A stretch of DNA of 64,000 nt, from contig JAQWFD010000015.1 in the NCBI GenBank assembly GCA_028704555.1, positions 1 through 64,000 on the forward strand, given 5' to 3'. The stretch comes from Desulfobacterales bacterium. GTDB taxonomy: Bacteria > Desulfobacterota > Desulfobacteria > Desulfobacterales > JAQWFD01. The notes under the pieces are model-generated. The model had not been told where the DNA came from and ran no database searches. It saw only the letters and a list, made by a program, of their open reading frames with translations. Made by a program: the position numbers and the translations under genes. Below are positions 56,274 to 64,000 of the stretch, in pieces; position 1 is the first letter of the stretch, and every line of letters starts with the position of its first letter.

Positions 56274-56283
56274 GAGTTAACCC

Positions 56284-57177
56284 ATGCGTATAGTTACACG
56301 TCCTGATTTTGATGGTGTTGTTTGTGCGGTTCTTCTCTATGACGTCGAAGATATCAGGCCCCCGATAAAATGGGTGGAACCGAATGATATGCAAAAAGGG
56401 CTGGTTGATATTCAGTCCGGTGATATAATTGCCAACCTTCCATATCATTATGACTGCTCGTTATGGTTTGATCATCATTATACCAATCAGATTGCCAGGC
56501 CATTTAATGGTGCTTTCAGAATAGCTCCTTCAGCCGCGGGTGTCGTTTACGGATATTATCTGGACAGATTTCAACGGAATTACAGCAAACTGGTCAGAGA
56601 AACAGATAAAATTGATTCTGCCGAATTAACCCTGGATGAAGTCCAGTATCCGGAAAAGTATGACTACGTGCTGCTTTCCATGACCATATCAAGTCATAGT
56701 CAAGAGGATGAAGCCTACTGGAACCGGCTCGTTGATTTGCTCAGAACTTATGATATTAATTTCGTTATGAAGAATCCGGAAGTCATCGCCCGCTGCCGTT
56801 CTGTGGTTGAACAGAACAGGCGCTACAAGGAGACGCTGAAAAAATATACCCGGCTGAACAGGCACGTTTCGATCACAGATTTCCGCATGTTAACTGAAAC
56901 ACCCTCAGGGAATCGGTTTCTGGTCTATTCCATGTTTCCCGGTTCTGCAGTTAACGTGAAAATACGTTATGATAATGACAATCGGGACAAACTGATTGTC
57001 AGCGTGGGGCACAGTATTTTTAATCGTAACTGTAAAGTCAATGCCGGGCTCCTGCTGTCAGGGTTTGAGGGGGGCGGCCATTACGGGGCGGCATCATGCA
57101 GTTTTCATGCCAGCAAGGCAGAAGACTATGTGCCGAAGATTCTGGATGCCTTATTGAAAAATGAACCCATTAAATGA
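56284..57177 (+). CDS. DHH-family phosphoesterase
   Basis: 297 residues. Motif I is RPDFDGVVCAVLL (D8, D10), motif III is WFDHHYTN (D63-H64-H65), and the C-terminal DHHA1-type motif is GFEGGGHYGAAS. These are the metal- and substrate-binding parts of exopolyphosphatase/oligoribonuclease-like enzymes. It lacks the extra domains of RecJ or GdpP. AGGAG precedes the ATG by seven bases. The substrate (nanoRNA, pAp, polyphosphate) is undetermined. Confidence 0.88.
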   Translation: MRIVTRPDFDGVVCAVLLYDVEDIRPPIKWVEPNDMQKGLVDIQSGDIIANLPYHYDCSLWFDHHYTNQIARPFNGAFRIAPSAAGVVYGYYLDRFQRNYSKLVRETDKIDSAELTLDEVQYPEKYDYVLLSMTISSHSQEDEAYWNRLVDLLRTYDINFVMKNPEVIARCRSVVEQNRRYKETLKKYTRLNRHVSITDFRMLTETPSGNRFLVYSMFPGSAVNVKIRYDNDNRDKLIVSVGHSIFNRNCKVNAGLLLSGFEGGGHYGAASCSFHASKAEDYVPKILDALLKNEPIK

Positions 57178-57355
57178 AGATGCATCTGGGTCCTGCGCTG
57201 GATAATATAGCCGATTTTTTCCGGGATGGCCGCTATGGGGTATTTTGAAGTCTAAAATCCGAGCCTGACCCATAGAAAAATGGGCTTCGCATTCCACAGG
57301 CCAAGTCGCATACGTGGAAAATAGACTGCCGATGGATACCCGGGGAAAATTCCGG

Positions 57356-58690
57356 CTACATCCGGGGATCTATCCGGGAGCCGAACACCTGGGAGTTTTT
57401 AGTTATCCGATCGAGTCTGACCGTAATGATTTTATTTTTGAAATGGTCTTCTCCGGTGAACAGCACCGGAATATAGTTGGAAGACATGCCTTTCATCAGG
57501 CCGGTTTTTGTGTCTGTTTTTTCTTCGACCAGAATTCTGGTTTGGGTGCCAACCAGGTTTTCAAGGAATCGGGTCTTTTTCCGGTTCCCAAGTTCGCGCA
57601 TCAGCCGGCATCGGTTTTTGATTTCACCCGGGGGGACTTTATCCGGAAATCGTGCTGCCGGGGTGTTTTTGCGGGATGAAAACGGAAATACATGCAGATA
57701 GCTCACGGGTAATTCCTGAATCAGCGAATACGTGTTTTCAAAGGCTTCCGGGTTTTCTCCGGGAAAACCGATCAGCGTGTCGACCCCGATGGCGGCATCG
57801 GGCATCAGCTCATGGATTTGAAACACGAGGTTTTTGAAAAAAGAGCGCGTATAGGGACGGTGCATTCTTTTAAGAATACGGTCATCGCCGCTTTGCAGGG
57901 GAATATGAAAGTGACGGCAGAACATTTCGGATACAGATACCAGCCGGATGATGTCCGGGCTGAGTTCATGCGGTTCAATGGAACTTAACCGTACCCTGTC
58001 AATACAACCGGATTCCTCAATCCGACGAATCAGAGACAACAGACTGGTGTCTGGTGACAGATCCAGCCCATAACAGCCAAGATGGATACCGGTAAGAACC
58101 ACTTCCCGATAGCCGCTCTGTTTCAGCTTGCGAATTTGGCTCAGGACGTCTTCGGGCGGCATGCTCCGGCTTCGTCCCCGGGCAAACGGAACGATGCAGT
58201 ATGTGCAAAAATTATTGCATCCGTCCTGAATCTTTAAAAACGGCCTGGTCCGGGTTCCGATGGATATGTCCGGCAACGGCTGAAACCGCCGTTCTGTGGA
58301 TATGTCATGACATTGACATGTTGCAGAAGCAGGGGCTTCCAAAGAACCGGACAGAATGCGGGGGATGTTGTGTTTGTCTGAATTGCCGATAATATAGTCT
58401 ACGCCCTGGATTTTTCGGATGGCATCGGGTTCGGTCTGGGCATAGCATCCCGTGACAATGATCAGTGCGTCGGGATTGGCCCGGACCGCCTGCCGGATGG
58501 CCTGTCTGGACTGCATGCTTGCCTTTTGTGTGACAGTACAGGTGTTGATGATACAGACGTTTACCTGATCATCGGCTTGAGAAGAATTCCATCCCGATTG
58601 GGATAAATGGTGCGCCAGAGCTTCGGATTCGCATTGATTGACTTTACAGCCTAACGTCGTGATCTGATATTTACAGTTCTTGCCGGTCAA
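57356..58690 (-). CDS. mtaB: tRNA t6A37 methylthiotransferase
   Basis: It converts t6A37 to ms2t6A37. The N-terminal UPF0004 domain has TLGCKVNQCESEA plus two more cluster cysteines (IINTCTV, VTGCYAQ). The radical SAM motif is CNNFCTYC. A TRAM-like domain ends the protein. 444 residues. The likely start is TTG at 58690, with GGAGG 11 bases upstream, overlapping mnmA by 20 bases; no ATG is better placed. Confidence 0.93.
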   Translation of the reverse strand: MTGKNCKYQITTLGCKVNQCESEALAHHLSQSGWNSSQADDQVNVCIINTCTVTQKASMQSRQAIRQAVRANPDALIIVTGCYAQTEPDAIRKIQGVDYIIGNSDKHNIPRILSGSLEAPASATCQCHDISTERRFQPLPDISIGTRTRPFLKIQDGCNNFCTYCIVPFARGRSRSMPPEDVLSQIRKLKQSGYREVVLTGIHLGCYGLDLSPDTSLLSLIRRIEESGCIDRVRLSSIEPHELSPDIIRLVSVSEMFCRHFHIPLQSGDDRILKRMHRPYTRSFFKNLVFQIHELMPDAAIGVDTLIGFPGENPEAFENTYSLIQELPVSYLHVFPFSSRKNTPAARFPDKVPPGEIKNRCRLMRELGNRKKTRFLENLVGTQTRILVEEKTDTKTGLMKGMSSNYIPVLFTGEDHFKNKIITVRLDRITKNSQVFGSRIDPRM

Positions 58691-59789
58691 AAGTAATCCA
58701 ACCTCCGCCTAATACCTCATCGTTATCGTAAAAAACCGCGCATTGCCCCGGGGTGACGGCCTGCTGGGGCTCATCGAACCGGACAGCTGCTGAATTTGCT
58801 CCGTCGGTAAACACGGTGGAGGGTACAGCGCTGTGCCGATATCTTATCCGGGTCATCGCCCTGAATGCGGTTTCGGGGGGTGTTCCTATCCAGTTGATAT
58901 GTTCAACTTCGCATCCGTCCGTCAGCAAATTGCTTTTGAATCCGACAATCAGTCGGTTGTTTCGACTATCCAGTTTGACCACATAGTAGGGCTCGGCAGC
59001 CGGGCAATTGATCCCTTTCCGCTGTCCTACGGTAAACCGGTGAAGCCCTTGATGGGTTCCGAGCCGCTTTCCGTTTGTGTCAACAACAGGTCCCGGCTTC
59101 GGATCAAAATCCGGATGGGCCAGCAGAAAATCGCCATAGGTTCCGTTTTTGATAAAACAGATATCCTGACTTTCTGCTTTTTCAACCGGGGACAGGCCTT
59201 TTTCGCGAGCAAAGGCCATTACCCGGGCTTTTGTCAACTCCCCGAGAGGAAAAACAGCGGTTTCCAGCTGATCTTGGGTCAGCATGGCGAGGAAATAAGA
59301 TTGATCCTTGATCAGGTCCATGCCTTTGAGCAGATGACAGTTTCCGGACGCGTCTTTGACTTTTCGTGCATAATGGCCTGTTGCCAGTCGGGTGGCACCC
59401 AGTTTTTTTGCGGTGTCCGAGACAACACCGAATTTGATGGCAGCATTGCAGACCATGCAGGGGTTGGGGGTTTTGTTGTTTCGGTAGGTACGTATAAAAT
59501 AGTCGATTACGTGGGTTTTAAATTGATGACGACAATCGATGATTTCAATCGGGATATCCAGCTGCCCGGCGATGGTTGACATTTTCCGGCTTATCGACTC
59601 CCGGAGAGATGAAAACGAAGTGCCAATGGCCTCAAGCGCCTCGGGATACATGTTGCCTGAGGACGAAATCTGCTCAAATCCGGTAATAAAATGAATGCCA
59701 ATCAGATGATGGCCCTGTTCCTTTAACAGGCATGCTGCAATGAGCGAATCAATTCCGCCGCTGACAGCAATCGCGGTGAAGGGCTTCAT
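58671..59789 (-). CDS. mnmA: tRNA-specific 2-thiouridylase MnmA, CxxC type
   Basis: It thiolates U34 of Lys, Glu and Gln tRNAs. The PP-loop is AVSGGIDSLIA (residues 10-15 SGGIDS). The first cysteine motif reads NPCMVCNAAIKFG, i.e. C111-x-x-C114, where E. coli has DxxC; the second catalytic Cys is in SQDICFI. The CxxC...C set suggests a bound Fe-S cluster taking part in sulfur transfer. 372 residues. It overlaps both neighbours and lies next to a NIL-ferredoxin. Confidence 0.94.
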   Translation of the reverse strand: MKPFTAIAVSGGIDSLIAACLLKEQGHHLIGIHFITGFEQISSSGNMYPEALEAIGTSFSSLRESISRKMSTIAGQLDIPIEIIDCRHQFKTHVIDYFIRTYRNNKTPNPCMVCNAAIKFGVVSDTAKKLGATRLATGHYARKVKDASGNCHLLKGMDLIKDQSYFLAMLTQDQLETAVFPLGELTKARVMAFAREKGLSPVEKAESQDICFIKNGTYGDFLLAHPDFDPKPGPVVDTNGKRLGTHQGLHRFTVGQRKGINCPAAEPYYVVKLDSRNNRLIVGFKSNLLTDGCEVEHINWIGTPPETAFRAMTRIRYRHSAVPSTVFTDGANSAAVRFDEPQQAVTPGQCAVFYDNDEVLGGGWITFDRQEL

Positions 59790-60214
59790 TCAAAAAAGTT
59801 CTCTCGGGGCTGACGGATTTCAAAGGCCCGGGTTGGACAGGCCGGAACGCAAAGTTCGCATAGACTGCATTTTGTCTGATCGAAAGTGACCGTCATTTCC
59901 GGCCGTTGAATCGAAAGTGCCCCGGTTGGGCAGACAGCGGTACATGCACCGCAATGCGTGCATTTATTGTTGTTTCGTTTGACTTCCTGAGACGCATTCT
60001 GGACTTTAATGCCGTGTTGTTTCAGGAACTGAACCCCATCCTTGAAATTTTTTTTGGTTCCCGTCAATTCCAGCACCATAACCCCTTCTTTCCTGGGGAA
60101 TATAGTGGCATTGAGAATATTAAATGTCAGGTCAAAATTTTTTGCCAGATTGCAGACAACCGGCTCCCGGGATTCGGTTTGGGCAAACCGGAGAATAAGA
60201 ATTTTTGAATACAC
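59786..60214 (-). CDS. NIL domain-ferredoxin protein
   Basis: 142 residues from a GTG with GGAGG five bases upstream. Residues 1-75 form a NIL domain (as in the tail of methionine ABC transporters). Residues 80-142 carry two 4Fe-4S motifs, CTHCGACTAVCP and CSLCELCVPACP. Such proteins occur in sulfur and methionine metabolism of anaerobes. The four-base overlap with mnmA suggests it supplies electrons or sulfur for tRNA thiolation. Confidence 0.9.
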   Translation of the reverse strand: MYSKILILRFAQTESREPVVCNLAKNFDLTFNILNATIFPRKEGVMVLELTGTKKNFKDGVQFLKQHGIKVQNASQEVKRNNNKCTHCGACTAVCPTGALSIQRPEMTVTFDQTKCSLCELCVPACPTRAFEIRQPRENFFE

Positions 60215-60766
60215 ATCAGCCTCCGAATCAATATTTTTATAAAAACTATGATTCTAATTCTTTTTAAATGAAGTGTCAACTGATTGTCCGGTAATTCTCA
60301 GTGAAGGCGGCATCGTCCGGAACGCGCAATGGGGTACGCCGGAAGCGGGCGGGACTCCGCGGCCACACTTCGGAACTATGGCCGAAGCCTATGATCGAGC
60401 CCGCCGGGCTTATCTGCCTAAGATCAAGTGAATCAGGGGATTGAACGGAGGCGTACACGGGTACGCCGGACTGAAGACCGTACCGCCCGCCCTGAAGATG
60501 GATACAGAAATTGGGGGGGAAAGACATTTTCGGATGGACAATGCTAAATAATTATTGCCTTCTGTAATAAAAAAAAAGTAAAAGAAAGTGGCTATAACCT
60601 GTTTTTATAAAGTAAATGCATTCTGATGTATTTGATTCGGTTGTTTAAAGCGTCTTGGCGTTGTCGGGCTTGTGGATTGAAAATTGAAGTCTATTGGAGC
60701 TGACTTATGATTGAATCAGACTTCTGGTAATCATATTTTTAAACGTTTAGCTGGATCTATATTAAA
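60215..60766. other. Intergenic region with degenerate family A
   Basis: No gene is supported. It contains a decayed family A half (60334-60403) and an AT-rich stretch before the HEAT-repeat gene. Confidence 0.5.
60334..60403 (+). mobile_element. Family A remnant, right half
   Basis: TACGCCGGAAGCGGGCGGGA, then ctccgcggccacacttcgga, then CTATGGCCGAAGCCTATGATCG with AGCCCG aligns to the right half of copies 2 and 3 with scattered substitutions. The left arm is not recognisable. This appears to be the oldest copy. Confidence 0.7.
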
Positions 60767-61672
60767 ATGAAAGCAGACAATGTAATACCGTTTTCGCCCA
60801 GAAAACGGCTTTGTGAAAAAGCCGAAGCGTATATGGATTCAATTGAACTTTTCCATGATGAAAAGGAAAAAGCGGTAGATATTCTGCTGAAAGTCATGAC
60901 GTTTGCTGAAAGTGATTTGAAACAGAAAATTGTTTTGTTTTTAGGCGTGTTTGCGAAGGAAAAGTCAGTATGGTCATTTTACCGGATGCTGACCGATTCT
61001 AAAGAGGATGATGAAATCCGGCATGTCACATCGATTCAGCTCAGTGTCATGTTTCCGTATCTGAAAAACCCCCAGCCGCTTATTGACCGGTTGATAGAAG
61101 ATTTGAAAAATGAGGACTCCATGCTCCGGATGCATGCTGCGTTTGCTTTGGGGTGGGAAGGAAATTCCCAGGCAGCCATATCTTTGATCGAGCTGCTTTA
61201 TGATCCGGATGTTGAAGTCCAGGAAAGTGCGGTCAATGCGCTTTCCAACCTTCGGGATGATCGGATCTTCAATCTGCTGGTTGATCGATTGGAAAATGCC
61301 TCTCGGGAGCAGAAACAAAGTATACTTTTCAACCTGTGGCGGTTTTATTCAAAGCAGAAAGAGGTCATATCGGTTTATCTCAGATATCTTGATCATGATG
61401 AGGCCGATCTGCGCTATGATGCCCTGTTGCTGCTTGGCGGGATAGCAGCCCCGATCAGTTATCTCGAATCGCTTCATAAATGTATTGATGACAACGACGT
61501 GCGGGTGAGGCTTCTGGCACTGGAAAGACTTTTTGAAATTGATAATGAACATCTGGAGATTTTCAGAAATGAGATCAAGGGATTGCTCTGCGATGTGGAC
61601 AGTGCAGTGAAACGGGCTGCTTCCCGGCTTCTGGGCCGTTTGGAAGGCAGCGGTTGCATCCTGCATTATTAA
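60767..61672 (+). CDS. HEAT-repeat protein
   Basis: 301 residues made of tandem helical repeats of about 31 residues: LRMHAAFALGWEGNSQAAI, VQESAVNALSNLRDDRIF, LRYDALLLLGGIAAP, VRVLLALERLFEID-like and VKRAASRLLGRLEG. It resembles PBS-lyase-type HEAT repeats used for protein binding. No enzyme domain is present. It stands alone between two family A remnants. No strong ribosome binding site is seen. Partner unknown. Confidence 0.85.
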   Translation: MKADNVIPFSPRKRLCEKAEAYMDSIELFHDEKEKAVDILLKVMTFAESDLKQKIVLFLGVFAKEKSVWSFYRMLTDSKEDDEIRHVTSIQLSVMFPYLKNPQPLIDRLIEDLKNEDSMLRMHAAFALGWEGNSQAAISLIELLYDPDVEVQESAVNALSNLRDDRIFNLLVDRLENASREQKQSILFNLWRFYSKQKEVISVYLRYLDHDEADLRYDALLLLGGIAAPISYLESLHKCIDDNDVRVRLLALERLFEIDNEHLEIFRNEIKGLLCDVDSAVKRAASRLLGRLEGSGCILHY

Positions 61673-61674
61673 AG

Positions 61675-61854
61675 GCGGCTGCCGGTGGCTCGCCATGAGG
61701 GCCATGAAGCGTTAAGCAGCGCAAACTGCTTGAGGCTTGCCGAGTTTTTGCGCTTTAGCTTCATGGCACCGGCATCCCCCTGTATCGTGCTGGAGAAGCC
61801 GGCAACGGCCGGGACGGCTCTCACGACGTTATGGCCGCAGTTATGATCAAACCC
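61675..61854 (-). mobile_element. Family A palindromic element, copy 4 (truncated)
   Basis: Opposite orientation to copy 5. The intact end is TGGCCGCAGTTATGATCAAA plus CCC (61832-61854). It includes the nested hairpin insert (up to about 61769) but stops before the distal arm, right at the stop codon of the HEAT gene (61670-61672). Confidence 0.85.
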
Positions 61855-62006
61855 TGATTTTATATGATAAGCGCTGCTGCATCCTGTACGACTGCGTTTC
61901 GAAAGCTCGGAATATGGCGGTTGCCGCGTCCCTTGGCAACGCAGGAGATACGGGTTTTCCCGGAGGGCAAACAAAAGGGTTTATGCTTTCCCGGGCCCCG
62001 GGCGGG

Positions 62007-63557
62007 CTACATTTTTCTATCGTCATTGATAAAAGGCAATTCTACTACCTGAATCGGCTGCGAAGCCTTTCGTTGTTCCAGTCGGCGTTTTTCTTCGCTG
62101 TGAATCGCCAGCGCCAGGTATATTAATGCCGCCCGGACCATTTTCAATATACGCAACACTTTTATTTCAAAATCCTTGCGGTGAATTGAAAAACCGAATG
62201 ATTCGGAATTGTCGTTGGAATAAGGCAGTTTTTCGGGCGGCTCATGGTATTTGAGATATTTATGTTCAAGGTGGTTTCGTATCGCAAGAAGTTCTCTCGC
62301 GTCCGGTTCCAGAGCTTCCTTGAAGCCGTCCCTGTCTTCATATAAATCTTTACTGAGCCAGAACAATCCCCGCAGGGGCCAGTTTTCTGAAAGTTCCAGC
62401 GTTTTTCGCAAGGTGTTTGTGCGGGTATGGTTTTCATACCAGAATGTTCGGAAATGGACTTTTTTTTCTTTAATCGATAGCGGCATGTATCGATTCAGAA
62501 AAAAAGCGATTTTATCAAACAGCGAGTACAGCATTCGGAATGATATTTTTATTTTTTCGGCTGCCAGCCCGTATACCGGATAATCCAGAGTGTTGAGGAG
62601 CAGAACATGGCTGTCTGAAAAGTGCTGCTCCTGCGATGTGATGCCGTCATAGTAGAGCCATCGGGCGGAAACATATTCCTGCTTGATTTGATTGTAAAAT
62701 CCGTGGAAATAGGGCGTTTCACCTTTCTCCATTATAATTGACGGCGTGCACAGCAGATCTGAGGCGGCCGACGGAAATGTGCCCAGATCATTTAATGGAT
62801 TGAGAAACAGCCGGTATTGGAGGCACCAGGCTCTGTAGTTGATCTCTTCTTCTGTTTTTCCGGGTATGTTCGGCTGTACGTGTGAATTGATATGAGGCAT
62901 GGCTTCAGAAGAAAGGGCATGCTCGAGGTCGTGGAAATAATTTTGAAAAACCGGTTCGGCTTGGCGTTCAACCCCGCTTTCAAGTGCTGATTTCAGATCG
63001 TCACGGGCCTGCCTTAAAAAAAGGAGCGCGTGATCGTCATCATAGAGGGCATGTGCATAATGAATCAGTCCCAGGCCCCTGTTGCCTTTGGCCATGGAAA
63101 AATCCGGCTTGATGTCCAGGGCTTTATTCCAATACTCAATGGCTTCGACAAAGCGTCCGATTTGATACAGCGCTGCCGCAAGGTTTGTATAAATGGGGCA
63201 TACCTGAACGGCAGTTAACTCTCTGAAATCATCCTGTTTGACTGCAATGACGGATCGACGCAGATAAAAAAGCTGTTTTTCGATTTCCATCTGTTCCCAA
63301 TTATCGGTTTCCGAAGTCAGCTGCAGTTTGTGCAGGTTACCCCAGATGTTTGAGGTATGATAGTTGAGGATGGCCTGCTGGGCAATGGTCAAATCTCTTT
63401 TTCTGATTTCATTTGACAGCGAAAGCGCCTGATGCAGTCCCTTTTTTTTCTGACATCGAAACGCGGCATCTGTTAAAAGTCCAATGTGCTCTATGGCCTC
63501 GTCCGTTGATAATGCCGATATGGTTTTCAGAGATATGAGTTTTCGGTAGATTTTCAT
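62007..63557 (-). CDS. LA2681-like HEPN protein with TPR region
   Basis: 516 residues from the ATG at 63557; the frame is open to 63758 but the extra 67 residues look unlike the family. Residues about 20-200 contain TPR-like repeats (NLAAALYQIGRFVEAIEYWN, KALDIKPDFSMAKGNRGLG). The middle has YFHGFYNQIKQEYVSARWL, typical of LA2681-type proteins. The C-terminal half is a HEPN-like helical domain with IRNHLEHKYLK, the R-x4-H motif of HEPN RNases. Such proteins are suspected to act in defence or RNA cleavage. It is bracketed by two inverted family A copies. Confidence 0.8.
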   Translation of the reverse strand: MKIYRKLISLKTISALSTDEAIEHIGLLTDAAFRCQKKKGLHQALSLSNEIRKRDLTIAQQAILNYHTSNIWGNLHKLQLTSETDNWEQMEIEKQLFYLRRSVIAVKQDDFRELTAVQVCPIYTNLAAALYQIGRFVEAIEYWNKALDIKPDFSMAKGNRGLGLIHYAHALYDDDHALLFLRQARDDLKSALESGVERQAEPVFQNYFHDLEHALSSEAMPHINSHVQPNIPGKTEEEINYRAWCLQYRLFLNPLNDLGTFPSAASDLLCTPSIIMEKGETPYFHGFYNQIKQEYVSARWLYYDGITSQEQHFSDSHVLLLNTLDYPVYGLAAEKIKISFRMLYSLFDKIAFFLNRYMPLSIKEKKVHFRTFWYENHTRTNTLRKTLELSENWPLRGLFWLSKDLYEDRDGFKEALEPDARELLAIRNHLEHKYLKYHEPPEKLPYSNDNSESFGFSIHRKDFEIKVLRILKMVRAALIYLALAIHSEEKRRLEQRKASQPIQVVELPFINDDRKM

Positions 63558-63558
63558 A

Positions 63559-63850
63559 ATATACAAATAAGTAATTTTGAGGATAAGGGCTATCGTCCGG
63601 ATTTGGATAGATCCGGACATTATGATCATCCGGGAGTAAGCAGCATAAGTTTGGACAAATCTATTAATGACGGTATCTGTTAGATATGTCAATACGTCTT
63701 TAAAGGACTTGTCCAGCCAGAGCGAGGGATGTGTCATCGTGCCATGCGGATCGGCCATCCTGTTCTGATCGATATAACAGTTTCGTCGCGGAAACTGCAG
63801 GATTCAGCCGGTTTGAATAATTAAACGTGTGCTGGCAGATAACAATATCA
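63559..63850. other. Upstream region of the HEPN gene
   Basis: Contains the in-frame extension of the HEPN reading frame to 63758, not accepted as coding. It should hold the minus-strand promoter. Nothing else is recognised. Confidence 0.4.
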
Positions 63851-64000
63851 GGGTTTGATCATAACTGCGGCCACCATGTCACGGGGCCCGTCCCGTCCAT
63901 TGCCGGCTTCTCCAGCACGATCCGGGGGATGCCGGGCCCATGAAGCTAAAGCGCAAAAACTCGGCAAGCCTCAAACCGTTTGCGCTTTTTAACGCTTCAT
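63851..64000 (+). mobile_element. Family A palindromic element, copy 5 (cut by window end)
   Basis: It starts GGGTTTGATCATAACTGCGG and follows copy 2 through GGATGCCG into the nested hairpin insert (from about 63935). The window ends inside the insert. Orientation is opposite to copy 4. Confidence 0.9.

Noticed and set aside
60276..60527. 83-codon minus-strand frame
   Set aside because: It runs through the degenerate family A remnant; coding is unlikely.
61737..62126. 129-codon plus-strand frame
   Set aside because: It runs through family A copy 4 and the antisense of the HEPN gene.
63560..63758. N-terminal extension of the HEPN protein
   Set aside because: No ribosome binding site at the upstream start and an unusual composition; the ATG at 63557 fits the family better.

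Overview
The window reads as a chromosomal segment of a Desulfobacterota bacterium, most likely from the Desulfobacterales. This is inferred from the gene complement: an EF-G of the spirochaete/planctomycete/deltaproteobacterial type, a MnmA with an adjacent NIL-ferredoxin, the layout xerC-hslVU-arg-lysA-dapF, and an rpe-PASTA-rsmB-fmt-def cluster. There is no rRNA gene to confirm it. Most genes are housekeeping genes. The novelty lies in the DNA between them.

Layout. 1-1.5 kb is an accessory scar with an IS66 transposase tail, a poly-threonine secreted protein, an IS1595-type transposase start and a palindromic repeat. 1.5-19.1 kb is a plus-strand block: lipoprotein, coaBC, uracil-DNA glycosylase, a Rho-N-like protein, a HAD phosphatase, xerC, hslVU, argB-argD-(no argF)-argG-argH, a small lipoprotein, lysA, dapF, folK, a YHS-like protein, transaldolase and pgsA. 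tRNA-Gly and tRNA-Cys follow under a good promoter. 19.5-26.7 kb is a complete minus-strand trp operon (trpE-G-D-C-F-B-A). It is preceded by a leader peptide with three consecutive Trp codons and a terminator, so it is very probably controlled by attenuation. cinA is divergent.

28.3-42.5 kb holds an EAL/HDOD protein, an SPFH/zinc-ribbon/M48 cluster, a RecA-like ATPase beside fusA, azlCD, elbB, a NUDIX hydrolase, a cupin, and an HD-GYP response regulator. The regulator is coupled to a 1608-residue symporter-histidine kinase (42.5-47.3 kb) with a small membrane protein in front of it. 47.9-55 kb has rpe, a PASTA protein, rsmB, fmt, def, a UPF0104 membrane protein, ribF and tRNA-Leu. 56-60 kb has a DHH phosphoesterase and the mtaB-mnmA-NIL/ferredoxin tRNA-thiolation unit. 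60-64 kb has a HEAT-repeat protein and a LA2681-like HEPN/TPR protein, the latter bracketed by inverted copies of the main repeat family.

Three layers of non-coding structure run through the window. Family A is a palindromic element of about 150-254 bp with near-perfect 23-26 bp terminal inverted repeats and an optional 102-bp nested hairpin insert. It has five main copies plus remnants. Family B is a second terminal-inverted-repeat element with two copies. The third layer is more than twenty intergenic tandem arrays whose unit changes from array to array but whose period is always 7 bp. Many run into the 3' end of a gene and supply its stop codon and last residues. These arrays resemble the heptanucleotide STRR sequences known from cyanobacteria.
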